Notes: a model not told the origin generated them from the letters alone. A stretch of DNA of 40,481 nucleotides from Acidobacteriota bacterium (GCA_022562055.1 JADFQA010000030.1:1-40481); one strand, 5' to 3'; positions 26,663 through 34,930 are shown, numbered from the stretch's first letter. Numbers and translations are program-made.

Positions 26663-27415
26663 ATGAATCAATCACGCATCCGACGCGAGCCACCGCCGTT
26701 TCGAGTCGTTCAACTGCGTGCAACTGAGGACGTTTCCCCACACATGCGGCGGATGATCTTCGGTGGACCCGGGCTTGTAGGTTTCCGCCTCGACGAGCCC
26801 GCAGCGAGTGTCCGCCTTCTCCTTCCCACTGACGGGAGCCTGGTCATACCGGATTGGAACGGCAACGAGTTCCTACTCAAGGATGGCAGCCGGCCCATCA
26901 TTCGTACGTTCACGCCCCGTCGGTTCGATCCACAGTCGCTCGAACTTCACCTCGACGTGGTGCTCCACGCCACGGGAGCAGCGTCGGCATGGGCAAAAAC
27001 GTCAGGCATCGGTGACGAGGCCGCCATCTCGGGACCGGGGCGGGGCTACAAGATCGACACAGATGCCCCCGCATTCCTCCTCGCCGGCGACGAGACCGCA
27101 ATCCCTGCCATCTGCCAACTCCTCGAACACCTGCCGCACGTCCCGATCGTTGTACACCTCGCCATCACACATCGTGACGCATCAGTCGATCTGCACCGAG
27201 AAGTAGACGTTACCTGGCATCTCACGCCCCAACACTCGACGCCGGACACCACCCTGGTGGATGCCATCCGCACCACCGACATCGTCCCCGGCACGCGCAT
27301 CTGGGCGGCCGGTGAAGCCGCTGCAATGCATCGGATCCGGAAACACCTGTTCGACGAGCGGGGAATCCCCCGTTCTCAAGCAACCGTACGCGGCTACTGG
27401 AAACGCACGAGTTGA
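26663..27415 (+). CDS. Siderophore-interacting protein (FAD-dependent ferric reductase)
   Basis: A 250-residue protein starting at ATG 26663. It has the SIP order: an N-terminal flavin domain (SPHMRRMIFGGPGL, then IIRTFTPRRFDPQSLELHLDVVLH, where RxYTxR binds FAD) and a C-terminal nicotinamide domain (FLLAGDETAIPAICQLLEHLP, RIWAAGEAAAMHRIRKHLFDERGIP, ending in GYWKR). Such enzymes reduce ferric siderophores inside the cell to release iron. No siderophore transport genes are in the window. Confidence 0.92.
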   Translation: MNQSRIRREPPPFRVVQLRATEDVSPHMRRMIFGGPGLVGFRLDEPAASVRLLLPTDGSLVIPDWNGNEFLLKDGSRPIIRTFTPRRFDPQSLELHLDVVLHATGAASAWAKTSGIGDEAAISGPGRGYKIDTDAPAFLLAGDETAIPAICQLLEHLPHVPIVVHLAITHRDASVDLHREVDVTWHLTPQHSTPDTTLVDAIRTTDIVPGTRIWAAGEAAAMHRIRKHLFDERGIPRSQATVRGYWKRTS

Positions 27416-27455
27416 CCTCGTCGCACAACCCGTCCAAGGACAACGTCTCCGGTTG

Positions 27456-27475
27456 TCACACCTAGATAGGTGTGA
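27456..27475. promoter_or_regulatory. Palindrome upstream of the YdeI-type gene
   Basis: TCACACCTA and TAGGTGTGA are perfect 9-bp arms two bases apart. It lies 50 bases before the GTG start at 27526 and 40 bases after the SIP gene; it may be an operator or a terminator hairpin. There is no T-run. Confidence 0.45.
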
Positions 27476-27525
27476 TGCAAGTTCCGCTATCTTTGGGTTC
27501 TCGCGCTGACCGACGGAGAAATGTT

Positions 27526-28086
27526 GTGAAGATCGGGGAGACTCTCGACATCGACAATCGAACGGCGTGGCGACGATGGCTAAATGCGCATTGGCGATCC
27601 GAGGACGAGATTTGGATCGTGTACCACCGCGCCCACACCGGGGTACCCAGAATCGCGTACAACGATGCTGTCGAAGAAGCACTCTGCTTCGGCTGGATCG
27701 ACAGCATCGTGCGAACGATCGACGACGACGCCTATGCGCAACGATTCACTCCCCGCTCCGCAACGAGCTCCTTTTCACAAACAAACAGGGAGCGTTTGAG
27801 GCGCCTGCTCGAACAGGGCACATTGATGCCGGAAGTCGAAGCAGCGGTTGCCGATGTGCTAGCTGAGCCCTTCGTGACGCCACCAGACATCGAAGCCGCG
27901 CTTCGAGCGGACGCCAGCATGTGGAAGAACCTCACCCGGTACTCCGATGCATATCAACGAATCGGGATTGCGTATGTAGAGACCGGCCGGCGCCGACCTG
28001 ACGAGTTCGAAAAACGGCTGGCAAACCTGCTCCGCAAGACCGCTGCAGACACCCAATTCGGGTTCGGTATCGAGACTTACTACTGA
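27526..28086 (+). CDS. YdeI/OmpD-associated family protein
   Basis: A 186-residue protein. GTG 27526 has GGAG at spacing 7; an upstream start at 27472 would fall in the palindrome. The pattern AWRRWLNAHWRSEDEIWIVYHRAHTG, IAYNDAVEEALCFGWIDSIVRTIDDDAYAQRFTPRS, then TNRERLRRLLEQGTLMPEVEAAV is the family signature. Members are linked to bacteriocin or stress protection, but the molecular action is not known. Its end overlaps the convergent gene at 28080 by seven bases. Confidence 0.88.
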   Translation: MKIGETLDIDNRTAWRRWLNAHWRSEDEIWIVYHRAHTGVPRIAYNDAVEEALCFGWIDSIVRTIDDDAYAQRFTPRSATSSFSQTNRERLRRLLEQGTLMPEVEAAVADVLAEPFVTPPDIEAALRADASMWKNLTRYSDAYQRIGIAYVETGRRRPDEFEKRLANLLRKTAADTQFGFGIETYY

Positions 28087-28574
28087 CCTGAAAGGAGCCA
28101 TGGACGCGCCGCTAAGGCTTCCACCGACGCGTAAGCGTCTGGCTGGTCTGGGAGATCACTCACCACGCGTCTTATCGCCGCAATCCGTTCCGATGGGAGC
28201 TCCTCACTCACCAACCATTGGTGCTCCCACGGGTCGGATCGCCCTGGGCGGGGTACGCAAACACTCTGTCCGGGCTCAACGTTTTGTGTTGTTCCCCTTC
28301 CATCGCACCTTTGGTGGTGTGGACGCGATATGAAGGGTCGGCTGTGCGCCGACGATGGGTGGTCCATCTTCATGTAGATGCCGCCTTTCCTGAGCTCGTC
28401 AAGCATCTGGTCCAATCGCTTTTGACGGGCCTCGGCCTTCTTCTTTCTTTCGATCCAGTCGAGATAGTCATTCTCTTGATAATCAGGTCGCCGCTCATAC
28501 GTGTCCATCAGACCCTCGTCAACGAGAGCCTGGAGCAGATCATCTGGCGTCCCTTGGCGAACTCTGCGGAACAT
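28080..28574 (-). CDS. YdeI C-terminal-domain-like protein with unrecognised tail
   Basis: 164 residues from ATG 28574. Residues ~8-72 (PDDLLQALVDEGLMDTYERRPDYQENDYLDWIERKK, then RQKRLDQMLDELRKGGIYMKM) match the conserved helical tail found in YdeI/OmpD-associated proteins or standing alone. Relatives end soon after YMKM; here about 90 residues follow that I cannot assign, so the tail may come from a frameshift past the true stop. It converges on the other YdeI-type gene. Confidence 0.65.
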   Translation of the reverse strand: MFRRVRQGTPDDLLQALVDEGLMDTYERRPDYQENDYLDWIERKKKAEARQKRLDQMLDELRKGGIYMKMDHPSSAHSRPFISRPHHQRCDGRGTTQNVEPGQSVCVPRPGRSDPWEHQWLVSEELPSERIAAIRRVVSDLPDQPDAYASVEALAARPWLLSGQ

Positions 28575-28780
28575 CAAGTAGAACCTACCACTGCGTCACC
28601 GCAGGCTCGGGTGGCAGAACTGATCGATGTTGGGTTCCGTTTTCTGAGCGCCCAAGCGGTCGAGCCAGACCTGCCCTGGGTGTCCGCCGGCAAGAAGTCG
28701 CTGTTCGTCTTGCTATGCAACGACTCGAAGCGACGCCAATGTCGGGGCCGGATCGTTGTCGGCACGATTACTCGCGCCGC

Positions 28781-29050
28781 TCACGCCCCGTGTCTCGTCT
28801 GGGGCGGCTGGATATCGCAAGTTGCTACGACGCGATTGGCACGCCAATACACGACTCTGGCAGTGAGCAACACGAAGGGGAAGAGGAACCACGGGTTGAC
28901 GAGGAACGCCGCAAGAGCGCCAAGGCCGAGACCGGCCGCGATGAACCCTCCGCCGCAGCAGAATGCCAGGGCGAGCGCACCCGTCGCGCCAGCAGCAGCC
29001 GTGCCGGCACCAGTCCGCTGCTCGGTTCTCTTTGAGGTCTCGTCCAACAT
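28781..29050 (-). CDS. Small membrane protein with a Cys-Cys pair, mer-linked
   Basis: An 89-residue protein starting at ATG 29050. Two hydrophobic segments are visible: AAGATGALALAFCCGGGFIAAGLG (with vicinal cysteines at about 31-32) and AFLVNPWFLFPFVLLTARVV. A third pair-forming cysteine could be C78 near the end. A CC pair in the first membrane helix is the mark of MerT-type mercuric ion transporters, but overall similarity is too weak to name it. It is transcribed divergently from the ArsR-type regulator and merA, which supports a role in metal uptake or sensing. Confidence 0.65.
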   Translation of the reverse strand: MLDETSKRTEQRTGAGTAAAGATGALALAFCCGGGFIAAGLGLGALAAFLVNPWFLFPFVLLTARVVYWRANRVVATCDIQPPQTRHGA

Positions 29051-29152
29051 CGGAATGCGCTCCGTCGGTGATGGGTTGTATCACTATAGCATTTGCTTAA
29101 CACAATATGTCGCTTATAGTTGTACTCAGCCATCCAGAAGGACGGAGACACC
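29051..29152. promoter_or_regulatory. Divergent A+T-rich promoter region of the mer locus
   Basis: The gap between the CC membrane protein and the ArsR-type gene. It contains AGCATTTGCT (29088-29097, arms AGCA/TGCT) inside CTATA (29085-29089) and TATAG spaced repeats, in a stretch much richer in A+T than its flanks. It is the likely operator for the ArsR-type protein; exact sites are not resolvable by eye. Confidence 0.5.
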
Positions 29153-29527
29153 ATGGGGCGCCCAGCGATAGTCGAACCGATACCGATCCCACTCGAAAAC
29201 GATGAGCTCGTTGCCCGCATCTTTCGTGGACTCGGTGATGCGACACGCGTCCGCATCCTTCGACTTCTGCTCGACGGGCCGAGGTCCCAGAAGGACATCG
29301 TCGAAGCTGTGGGACTATCACAAGGGAGGGTCTCGCAACATCTCTCCTGCTTGGTGTGGTGCGGATATGTCGAGAGCACCAAACAAGGCCGCTTCGTCGA
29401 GTATCAGATCACCAACGTTCGCGTTGCCGCCCTGCTGGATCTCGGCAACGGGTTTCTCGACTCCACCGCCGGCGACATTAGTTCCTGCCGAATTATCGAC
29501 ACCGACAATCCCCTACACAGCGAATGA
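29153..29527 (+). CDS. ArsR-family metal-responsive repressor, CmtR-like
   Basis: A 124-residue protein; ATG 29153 has GGAG at spacing 5. The winged helix is complete (GLGDATRVRILRLLLDGPRSQKDIVEAVGLSQGRVSQHLSCL). Cysteines C66 and C70 lie in the recognition-helix end (HLSCLVWCGYVES) and C112 in the tail (SSCRII). CmtR of Mycobacterium tuberculosis binds Cd/Pb through C57, C61 and C102 with the same C-x3-C plus tail arrangement. The CxC site of ArsR is absent. Placement before merA makes it the likely mercury or soft-metal sensor of this operon. Confidence 0.9.
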   Translation: MGRPAIVEPIPIPLENDELVARIFRGLGDATRVRILRLLLDGPRSQKDIVEAVGLSQGRVSQHLSCLVWCGYVESTKQGRFVEYQITNVRVAALLDLGNGFLDSTAGDISSCRIIDTDNPLHSE

Positions 29528-29582
29528 TTCCCCTTTCCAAATATGTACCCGACGTTGAAGATCAACAGAAGCGGAGTAGCCA

Positions 29583-31229
29583 ATGAGCACGAAAATCACC
29601 CTCGATGTCAAAGGAATGACATGTGACAGCTGCGAACGCCACGTTGGCGACGCACTGACGAGCGCCGGATTGACCGACCTTACGGTTGATTGGCGTCGCG
29701 GGGTCGCTGCTGGCACCGACACAGGGTCGTTCGATGTCGCGAAAGCAACTGAAGCGTTGGAGGGATCCAACTACGCGATCGTCTCGGTAGCAATACCGGA
29801 CGATGAACCTGCAACCTCAGACGCTACTGACGGTCACGACTACGACCTATTGATTCTCGGGTCAGGTTCCGCCGCTTTCGCGGCTGCGATCAAGGCGAAG
29901 GATCTCGGTGCGACTGTCGCGATCGTCGAGAAAGGAACCATCGGCGGCACCTGTGTGAACATCGGCTGTGTGCCGTCAAAGGCGTTGTTGCGTCCCGCAG
30001 AGTTGTATCACCAAGCCGGCCACTCCCCCTTTGCTGGAGTCGAGACCTCCTCGGGAGATATTGACATGAGTGCCCTTATTGCTTCTAAGGACGAACTCGT
30101 GGGTGTCCTCCGCCAGGAGAAGTACGCCAATCTGCTGGACGTCTACGGCATCGACCTCATCCAGGGCACCGCGAGGTTCACGGGCCCGAGCAGTGTCGAG
30201 GTCGACGGACAACCAGTCACAGCTGGCCGCTACCTCATCTCGACGGGAGCCTCATCGTGGGTGCCACCCATCGACGGTCTCGACGACACCGGGTACCTCA
30301 CCTCCACAACGGCTCTTGAGCTGACGGAACTCCCTGAGGAACTGATCGTCGTGGGTGCCAATGCGATTGGTCTCGAAATCGGTCAGCTGTTCGCCCACCT
30401 CGGATCACGAGTCACTTGGATCGAGGCACTTGACCGGATTGCACCATTTGAGGAACCCGAGATCTCTGAAATCATGCGCAACCACCTGACACAAGAGGGT
30501 GCAAAAATCTATGAAGGCGCCACAGTCAAGCGCGCGGGTAAGGATGGCAAACGTGTGTGGCTCGAGATTGTACTCGGAGACTCGCCGATCCGCCTCGAAG
30601 CGGACCAGCTCCTAATGGCCACTGGCCGCCGAGCTAACACGGCCAGTCTCGGTCTCGACGTCGCAAACGTCGAGACCGATCCCCGTGGTGCAGTCATCGT
30701 CGATGCCAGCCTTGCGACGTCGAACCCGGCCGTGTGGGCATCCGGTGATGTCACCACGATGCCACAGTTCGTCTACGTGGCAGCAGCATCAGGCAACATC
30801 GCAGCCGAAAACGCGCTACGTGGCGCTGGACGCACGATCGATCTTCGTACGATGCCGCGGGTCACCTTCACCACACCGACAATCGCCTCAGTCGGCCTCA
30901 CCGAAGACGCCGCACGCAACGCAGGACACCCGGTCGTGACATCCATCCTGCCCCTCGACACCGTACCACGGGCACTCGTAAACCACGACACAACAGGAGT
31001 CGTGAAGCTCATCGCCGACGAATCCACAGGAGAGCTCTTAGGCGCCCATGTCCTCGCCGAAGGAGCAGGTGACGTCATCCAGGCCGCAGTCGTGGCGATG
31101 AACTACCATGCAACGGTCGATGAGATCGCTGCTATGTTCCACCCATATCTCACCATGGCGGAAGCGCTCAAGCTCGCCGCACAAACTTTCGACAAGGACG
31201 TCAAGACCCTCTCGTGCTGTGCCGCATGA
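29583..31229 (+). CDS. merA: Mercuric reductase
   Basis: A 548-residue flavoprotein that reduces Hg(II) to volatile Hg(0) with NADPH. An N-terminal HMA domain carries GMTCDSC (C14, C17). The core has an FAD motif (LLILGSGSAAFAAAIKA), the redox pair C124/C129 in GTCVNIGCVPSK, an NAD(P) fold (LIVVGANAIGLEIGQLFAHLGS), FAD-closing ASGDVTTMPQFVYVAAASG and an intact C-terminal pair C545/C546 (SCCAA), which hands mercury to the active site. All diagnostic cysteines are present. It follows the ArsR-type gene by 55 bases, presumably as one operon. Confidence 0.97.
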   Translation: MSTKITLDVKGMTCDSCERHVGDALTSAGLTDLTVDWRRGVAAGTDTGSFDVAKATEALEGSNYAIVSVAIPDDEPATSDATDGHDYDLLILGSGSAAFAAAIKAKDLGATVAIVEKGTIGGTCVNIGCVPSKALLRPAELYHQAGHSPFAGVETSSGDIDMSALIASKDELVGVLRQEKYANLLDVYGIDLIQGTARFTGPSSVEVDGQPVTAGRYLISTGASSWVPPIDGLDDTGYLTSTTALELTELPEELIVVGANAIGLEIGQLFAHLGSRVTWIEALDRIAPFEEPEISEIMRNHLTQEGAKIYEGATVKRAGKDGKRVWLEIVLGDSPIRLEADQLLMATGRRANTASLGLDVANVETDPRGAVIVDASLATSNPAVWASGDVTTMPQFVYVAAASGNIAAENALRGAGRTIDLRTMPRVTFTTPTIASVGLTEDAARNAGHPVVTSILPLDTVPRALVNHDTTGVVKLIADESTGELLGAHVLAEGAGDVIQAAVVAMNYHATVDEIAAMFHPYLTMAEALKLAAQTFDKDVKTLSCCAA

Positions 31230-31287
31230 GCCCGAGATAGCACGAGGCCCGACCGCTCGAGTCGCAATGACAAAGGAAGGAGAGAAT

Positions 31288-31350
31288 ATGTGCAGATTCA
31301 TGGTCCCCCGCGTCGCTCACTGCAGCGATGGGTGCAAGCCGACGTCCTGA
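31288..31350 (+). CDS. Twenty-residue Cys-containing peptide downstream of merA
   Basis: A 21-codon frame (ATG 31288, TGA 31348-31350) behind an unusually strong ribosome binding site, AAGGAAGGAGAG, spacing 5. The peptide has Cys at 2, 12 and 16, with HC-x3-C near its end. It sits 58 bases after merA and just before a strong hairpin, so it would be the last gene of the operon. It is not a known Mer protein. Chance is possible at this length; the ribosome binding site is the main argument. Confidence 0.45.
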   Translation: MCRFMVPRVAHCSDGCKPTS

Positions 31351-31376
31351 GCACGACTTCAAACTGCTCACACCCT

Positions 31377-31417
31377 CGCTCGGGGGCCAGCTGGACAATC
31401 CAACTGGCCCCCGAGCG
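31377..31417. terminator. Strong hairpin between the converging metal operons
   Basis: CGCTCGGGGGCCAG (31377-31390) and its exact complement (31404-31417) form a 14-bp G+C-rich stem with a 13-base loop. It separates merA (plus) from the ATPase gene (minus). No T-run, as is common in actinobacterial terminators. Confidence 0.7.
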
Positions 31418-31535
31418 GATTGGTAGGCCGTTGCTGTGCATCACGACACAGACTCGATTCGGTCTGGAGACTTTCGGTGCTCTGATCCTCGACAGGACAC
31501 CACTCGCAACAGATCTGATCAGCCAACGTAGAGCG

Positions 31536-33977
31536 TCAAGTCCACCAGATGCCGGCGAGAAGCGTGGCGGTCGTGATAGCGATCGAGAGTTTTGCCCAGG
31601 ACGCGACCGTACGTCCGTCGATGCGTTCGACGAAATAGCCGCGTGGGTTCGTGGTGACGGTTCGGCCGTCTTCGACTGCGTCCGCCTCGTCAGCATTCTG
31701 GTGATGGGCGTCTTGGGTGACCGATGTGTATCGGGTGTTGAGGGTCTCGCCTCGTAGGAGTCGGCCGCCGAAGGAGTTGGCGAGCACCGCGGTGACCGAT
31801 GAGATCATGGCGATCATTGCCCACACCGGACTGACAAGTCCGGTGATTGCGGCGACGACACCGACGCCGTTGAAGGCGAACGCAAGCGCCAGGTTCTGTT
31901 TGGTCTTGCGGTAGGAGGACACACCGATCTCGTGGGCGTCCATGACTGCGCCGAGGCGGTCGCTCATGATGACGATGTCCGCCGAGTCGATTGCGATGTC
32001 GGTTCCGGCACCGATGGCGATGCCGATGTCGGCCTGGGTAAGCGCGGGGGCGTCGTTGATGCCGTCACCGACCATCATCACGCGTGTCTCGTCCTGCTGG
32101 AGCCGACGAATTTCGGCAGCCTTTTCATCTGGGAGCACCTCAGCAAGGACCTCGTCGATACCAACCCGCGACGCGACGCTGTGTGCGGTGCGTTGATTGT
32201 CGCCCGAGAGCATCACGGGCGTGATGCCGGCGTCCTTGATGCGCTGGATGGTTCGGGCGGCGTCTTCTTTGATGGTATCGGCGATCGCGATCAGGCCGAG
32301 GAACACGTTGTTGCGCGCGACTGCGATTACCGTCTGGCCCTCTTCTTCGAGGTGCCGCCGGACGGTGTCGAGCGGTTCAACATCGACGCCCTGGTCGGCA
32401 AGCCATGCGTGCTTTCCGACAAGAACGGAGACACCTCCGAGGGTGGCTTCGACACCGCGCCCCGTGTGAGACTCAAACATTTCGGTGTCAACGAGGACGA
32501 GGTTACGTGATTCGGCCGCGTCTTCAATGGCTCGGGCCAGGGGGTGTTCGCTGTTCATCTCAACTGCGGCCGCAACTGCAAGCAGCTCGTATTCGGCGAT
32601 GTCCTCGGTCGGCGTGATGCTTTGGACAGTAGGTTCACCCCTCGTGATCGTGCCTGTCTTGTCGAGGACGATCACCGCAACGTCACCCATTACTTGAAAC
32701 GCCTCACCGGACCGCATCAGGATCCCGCGTAGGGCAGCTTCTCCCCCGCCGCGGATAGTGGCCAGCGGCGTCGCCATCCCTAACGCACAGGGATATCCCA
32801 TCACCAAGCCGGCGAGTCCGGCGAGGAGCGCACGGTTCCAATCTGGACCGGCACCTGATAGCGCCGGGCCGATGGTCCAGATCAAGAATCCAGCCGCGGC
32901 GAGCGTGAGGACGGTGGGTGCGAAGTAGCGCAGTACGACATCGACGACCTGGAGGACACCGGGTCGCAGGCTGCGAGCCTCGTCGATCGAACGCGCAATC
33001 TGGGACAAGAACGCGTCGTCCCCAACTCGGGTTACCTCGACTACGAGGGTGCCGGTCTGGTTGATCGATCCACCGATCACCTCGTCGCCACTCACCTTCT
33101 CTGCGGGGATCGACTCGCCGGTCACGAGCGCTTCATCCACCGCCGAGACACCGTCGACAACGACACCGTCCACAGGGATCGACTCGCCGGGACGGATGCG
33201 AACCCGGTCGCCCGAGACAACGTCATCGATTGGGATCTCGACCTCCTGACCGTCGCGGATAACCCGCGCCGTGTCGGGACGCAAATCCATCAACCTGCGA
33301 ACCGCCTGCGATGAACGGGTGCGCACGACCAACGACGCGTAGTGCGACAGGATGTGATAGGTCGTCACCAAGGTGGCGGCGGCGAAGAAATCCCCGACGG
33401 GGAAATCGTCCAGGACGAACAGCCCGAGGAACCCTCCTGCGATCCCGGCGAACGCGGCGAACTCCAGCAGCACGTGCTGGTTGAGGATGCCGCGGCGCAA
33501 CGACGCCCACGCCATCTTCATGATGAACCAGCCCGTGACAAACATCGTGTTAAGTGCCAAGGCGAGCAGCAGCCACGGCATCAGGGGGATGTCGACAACG
33601 TCGAGCCACGTCCCGAACAGCATGATCAGCAGGCTCACCACTGTGAAGGCTCCGGCGACCGTCAGGCGAGTCCGTTCACGACGGACCTCCACCGCGTCAT
33701 CGTCGAAGCTGCGTACCTTCTCGGGGTCGCGGTAGGTGTATCCCATGTCCTCGAGGGTGCGGCGTAGCTCGTCGGGAGTCACCTTATTGGGGTCGTACTT
33801 GACCAGCCCCTCTTCGTGAGCGAGGGACACGCCCACCTCGTAGACGCCGTCGATCCGTGCGTAGGCCTTGTCGATCGTCGAGGTGCAGAACGAGCAGGAC
33901 ATCCCGCCGATCTTCATCCTGAACGCGGCTTGACCGCTCGTGTCAGTTGCTTCGGTGTCCGTGGATTGGGTCGTCAT
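31536..33977 (-). CDS. Heavy-metal P1B-type ATPase with a YPC motif
   Basis: An 813-residue membrane pump. ATG 33977 has AAGGA at spacing 8. Parts in order: an HMA domain with GMSCSFC (C28, C31), about eight membrane segments, the actuator loop VTGESIPAEK, a sixth-segment motif GYPCALGMATP where Tyr395 replaces the first Cys of the usual CPC, the phosphorylated D439 in DKTGT, the SEHPLARAI nucleotide motif and GDGINDAPAL. The last helices read N-x6-FN (for YN) and MISS, unlike strict copper pumps. The motif set fits export of a soft metal of altered specificity. It ends a four-gene operon with a MerR-type promoter. Confidence 0.93.
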   Translation of the reverse strand: MTTQSTDTEATDTSGQAAFRMKIGGMSCSFCTSTIDKAYARIDGVYEVGVSLAHEEGLVKYDPNKVTPDELRRTLEDMGYTYRDPEKVRSFDDDAVEVRRERTRLTVAGAFTVVSLLIMLFGTWLDVVDIPLMPWLLLALALNTMFVTGWFIMKMAWASLRRGILNQHVLLEFAAFAGIAGGFLGLFVLDDFPVGDFFAAATLVTTYHILSHYASLVVRTRSSQAVRRLMDLRPDTARVIRDGQEVEIPIDDVVSGDRVRIRPGESIPVDGVVVDGVSAVDEALVTGESIPAEKVSGDEVIGGSINQTGTLVVEVTRVGDDAFLSQIARSIDEARSLRPGVLQVVDVVLRYFAPTVLTLAAAGFLIWTIGPALSGAGPDWNRALLAGLAGLVMGYPCALGMATPLATIRGGGEAALRGILMRSGEAFQVMGDVAVIVLDKTGTITRGEPTVQSITPTEDIAEYELLAVAAAVEMNSEHPLARAIEDAAESRNLVLVDTEMFESHTGRGVEATLGGVSVLVGKHAWLADQGVDVEPLDTVRRHLEEEGQTVIAVARNNVFLGLIAIADTIKEDAARTIQRIKDAGITPVMLSGDNQRTAHSVASRVGIDEVLAEVLPDEKAAEIRRLQQDETRVMMVGDGINDAPALTQADIGIAIGAGTDIAIDSADIVIMSDRLGAVMDAHEIGVSSYRKTKQNLALAFAFNGVGVVAAITGLVSPVWAMIAMISSVTAVLANSFGGRLLRGETLNTRYTSVTQDAHHQNADEADAVEDGRTVTTNPRGYFVERIDGRTVASWAKLSIAITTATLLAGIWWT

Positions 33978-33996
33978 GAATGTGATCCTTGTCGGC

Positions 33997-34212
33997 TCAG
34001 ACGGCTTCGAAACCCGACTTGGCAATCTGGTCCCGGATGTCCTGCTCAGACACCCGGTCGGCGTCGAACCGCACCTCTACGTTGGCATCGTCGAAGCTGG
34101 CACGGGCGCGAATCACGCCGTCCAGGTTGCCGAGCGCCGCGGACAAGTTGTCTGAACATCCGCTGCAGTGGAAGCCCTGTACGGTGAGTGTCTTGGTTGT
34201 GGTGGTTGCCAT
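33997..34212 (-). CDS. HMA-domain metallochaperone (CopZ-like)
   Basis: A 71-residue single-domain protein with the metal site GFHCSGC (C16, C19) and the normal beta-alpha-beta layout ending in SEQDIRDQIAKSGFEAV. It lies 19 bases before the ATPase gene and would pass metal to that pump's HMA domain. ATG 34212 is the only start that avoids reading back into the MerR-type gene; its ribosome binding site is weak. Confidence 0.88.
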   Translation of the reverse strand: MATTTTKTLTVQGFHCSGCSDNLSAALGNLDGVIRARASFDDANVEVRFDADRVSEQDIRDQIAKSGFEAV

Positions 34213-34261
34213 GTCTTCATCACTTTCTTTTTGTCGTAACTGTTGTCGGTCGTGTCGAAAC

Positions 34262-34672
34262 TCAATGCTTGGCACCGGCAGGTTGGAGGATGTGGCACAC
34301 GCAGGGGTCATCCGAGCCGGTGTCGGGAAGCGTGCGAGCGGCCCGTTGCAGCTTGCGCAGCTCCGTCGAAAGAGCCTGCAACTGCTGGATGCGTCCTTCG
34401 ACGGCATCGACCTGGCGGTCGAGTACCCTACGAACGTATTCACAGGGCGCCTCTCCCTGATCTCGGAGGCCAAGGATCTGACTTATGTCGGCGAGTCCGA
34501 CGCCGAGGGTCCGTGCGAGGGTCACGAATCGGAGCCGCTCCACATCGCCCGTCCCGTACATCCGATACCCAGACGCGTTGCGCTCGGGTTCGGGAAGCAC
34601 ACCGATCGATTCGTAGTAGCGGATTGTCGACGTCTCGACATCGACCTCCGTCGCGAGCTCGCCGATCCTCAT
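34262..34672 (-). CDS. MerR-family metal-responsive regulator
   Basis: A 136-residue protein. The helix-turn-helix and wing are at the start (MRIGELATEVDVETSTIRYYESIGVLPEPERNASGYRMYG), then a long dimer helix. Metal ligands would be C77 (APCEYV) at the head of the helix and C124/C126 (DDPCVCHIL) in the tail. In this family Cys at the first position marks sensors of divalent ions (ZntR, CadR, PbrR, MerR), Ser marks copper/gold sensors. It probably activates the promoter at 34931-34961 and hence its own operon. The start overlaps the previous stop (TGATG). Confidence 0.92.
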   Translation of the reverse strand: MRIGELATEVDVETSTIRYYESIGVLPEPERNASGYRMYGTGDVERLRFVTLARTLGVGLADISQILGLRDQGEAPCEYVRRVLDRQVDAVEGRIQQLQALSTELRKLQRAARTLPDTGSDDPCVCHILQPAGAKH

Positions 34673-34884
34673 CAAGACACCACCTCGTATCCGAGGTTCT
34701 CAATCACGCCTCGGACCACATCGGTGCCCGAGTCCGCCGCGTCAATCCGCAACGTCACCAGACCGGCCTCGTGAGGCGCATATACTTCGTTGACGCTGGC
34801 GGCGGTGCTGAGAGCCGACGTAATCCGCCGCTCACATCCATCAAAAACCATTCCGCTGACGATCAATACCTGTCGCTCTGCCAT
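34672..34884 (-). CDS. HMA-like protein with a degenerate metal site
   Basis: A 70-residue protein from the ATG at 34884 (another ATG directly before it is equally possible), with GGAG just upstream. It follows the HMA fold, ending GVIENLGYEVVS, but the metal loop reads GMVFDGC: Phe14 stands where the first Cys should be and only C17 remains. It may bind metal through one Cys, or act structurally. It is the first gene of the MerR-controlled operon and is translationally coupled to the regulator. Confidence 0.82.
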   Translation of the reverse strand: MAERQVLIVSGMVFDGCERRITSALSTAASVNEVYAPHEAGLVTLRIDAADSGTDVVRGVIENLGYEVVS

Positions 34885-34930
34885 CATCGACTCCATCATC
34901 AAACGCCGGCGGATTCGCGCCGACAAGCTG

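Noticed and set aside
25775-26671. Minus-strand open frame of 298 codons across hpt
   Set aside because: hpt is unmistakable on the plus strand. The part outside hpt (25775-25990) is open but unrecognised and is mentioned only as such.
28218-29171. Plus-strand open frame of 317 codons
   Set aside because: Shadow of two minus-strand genes and their gap, with no ribosome binding site or domain.
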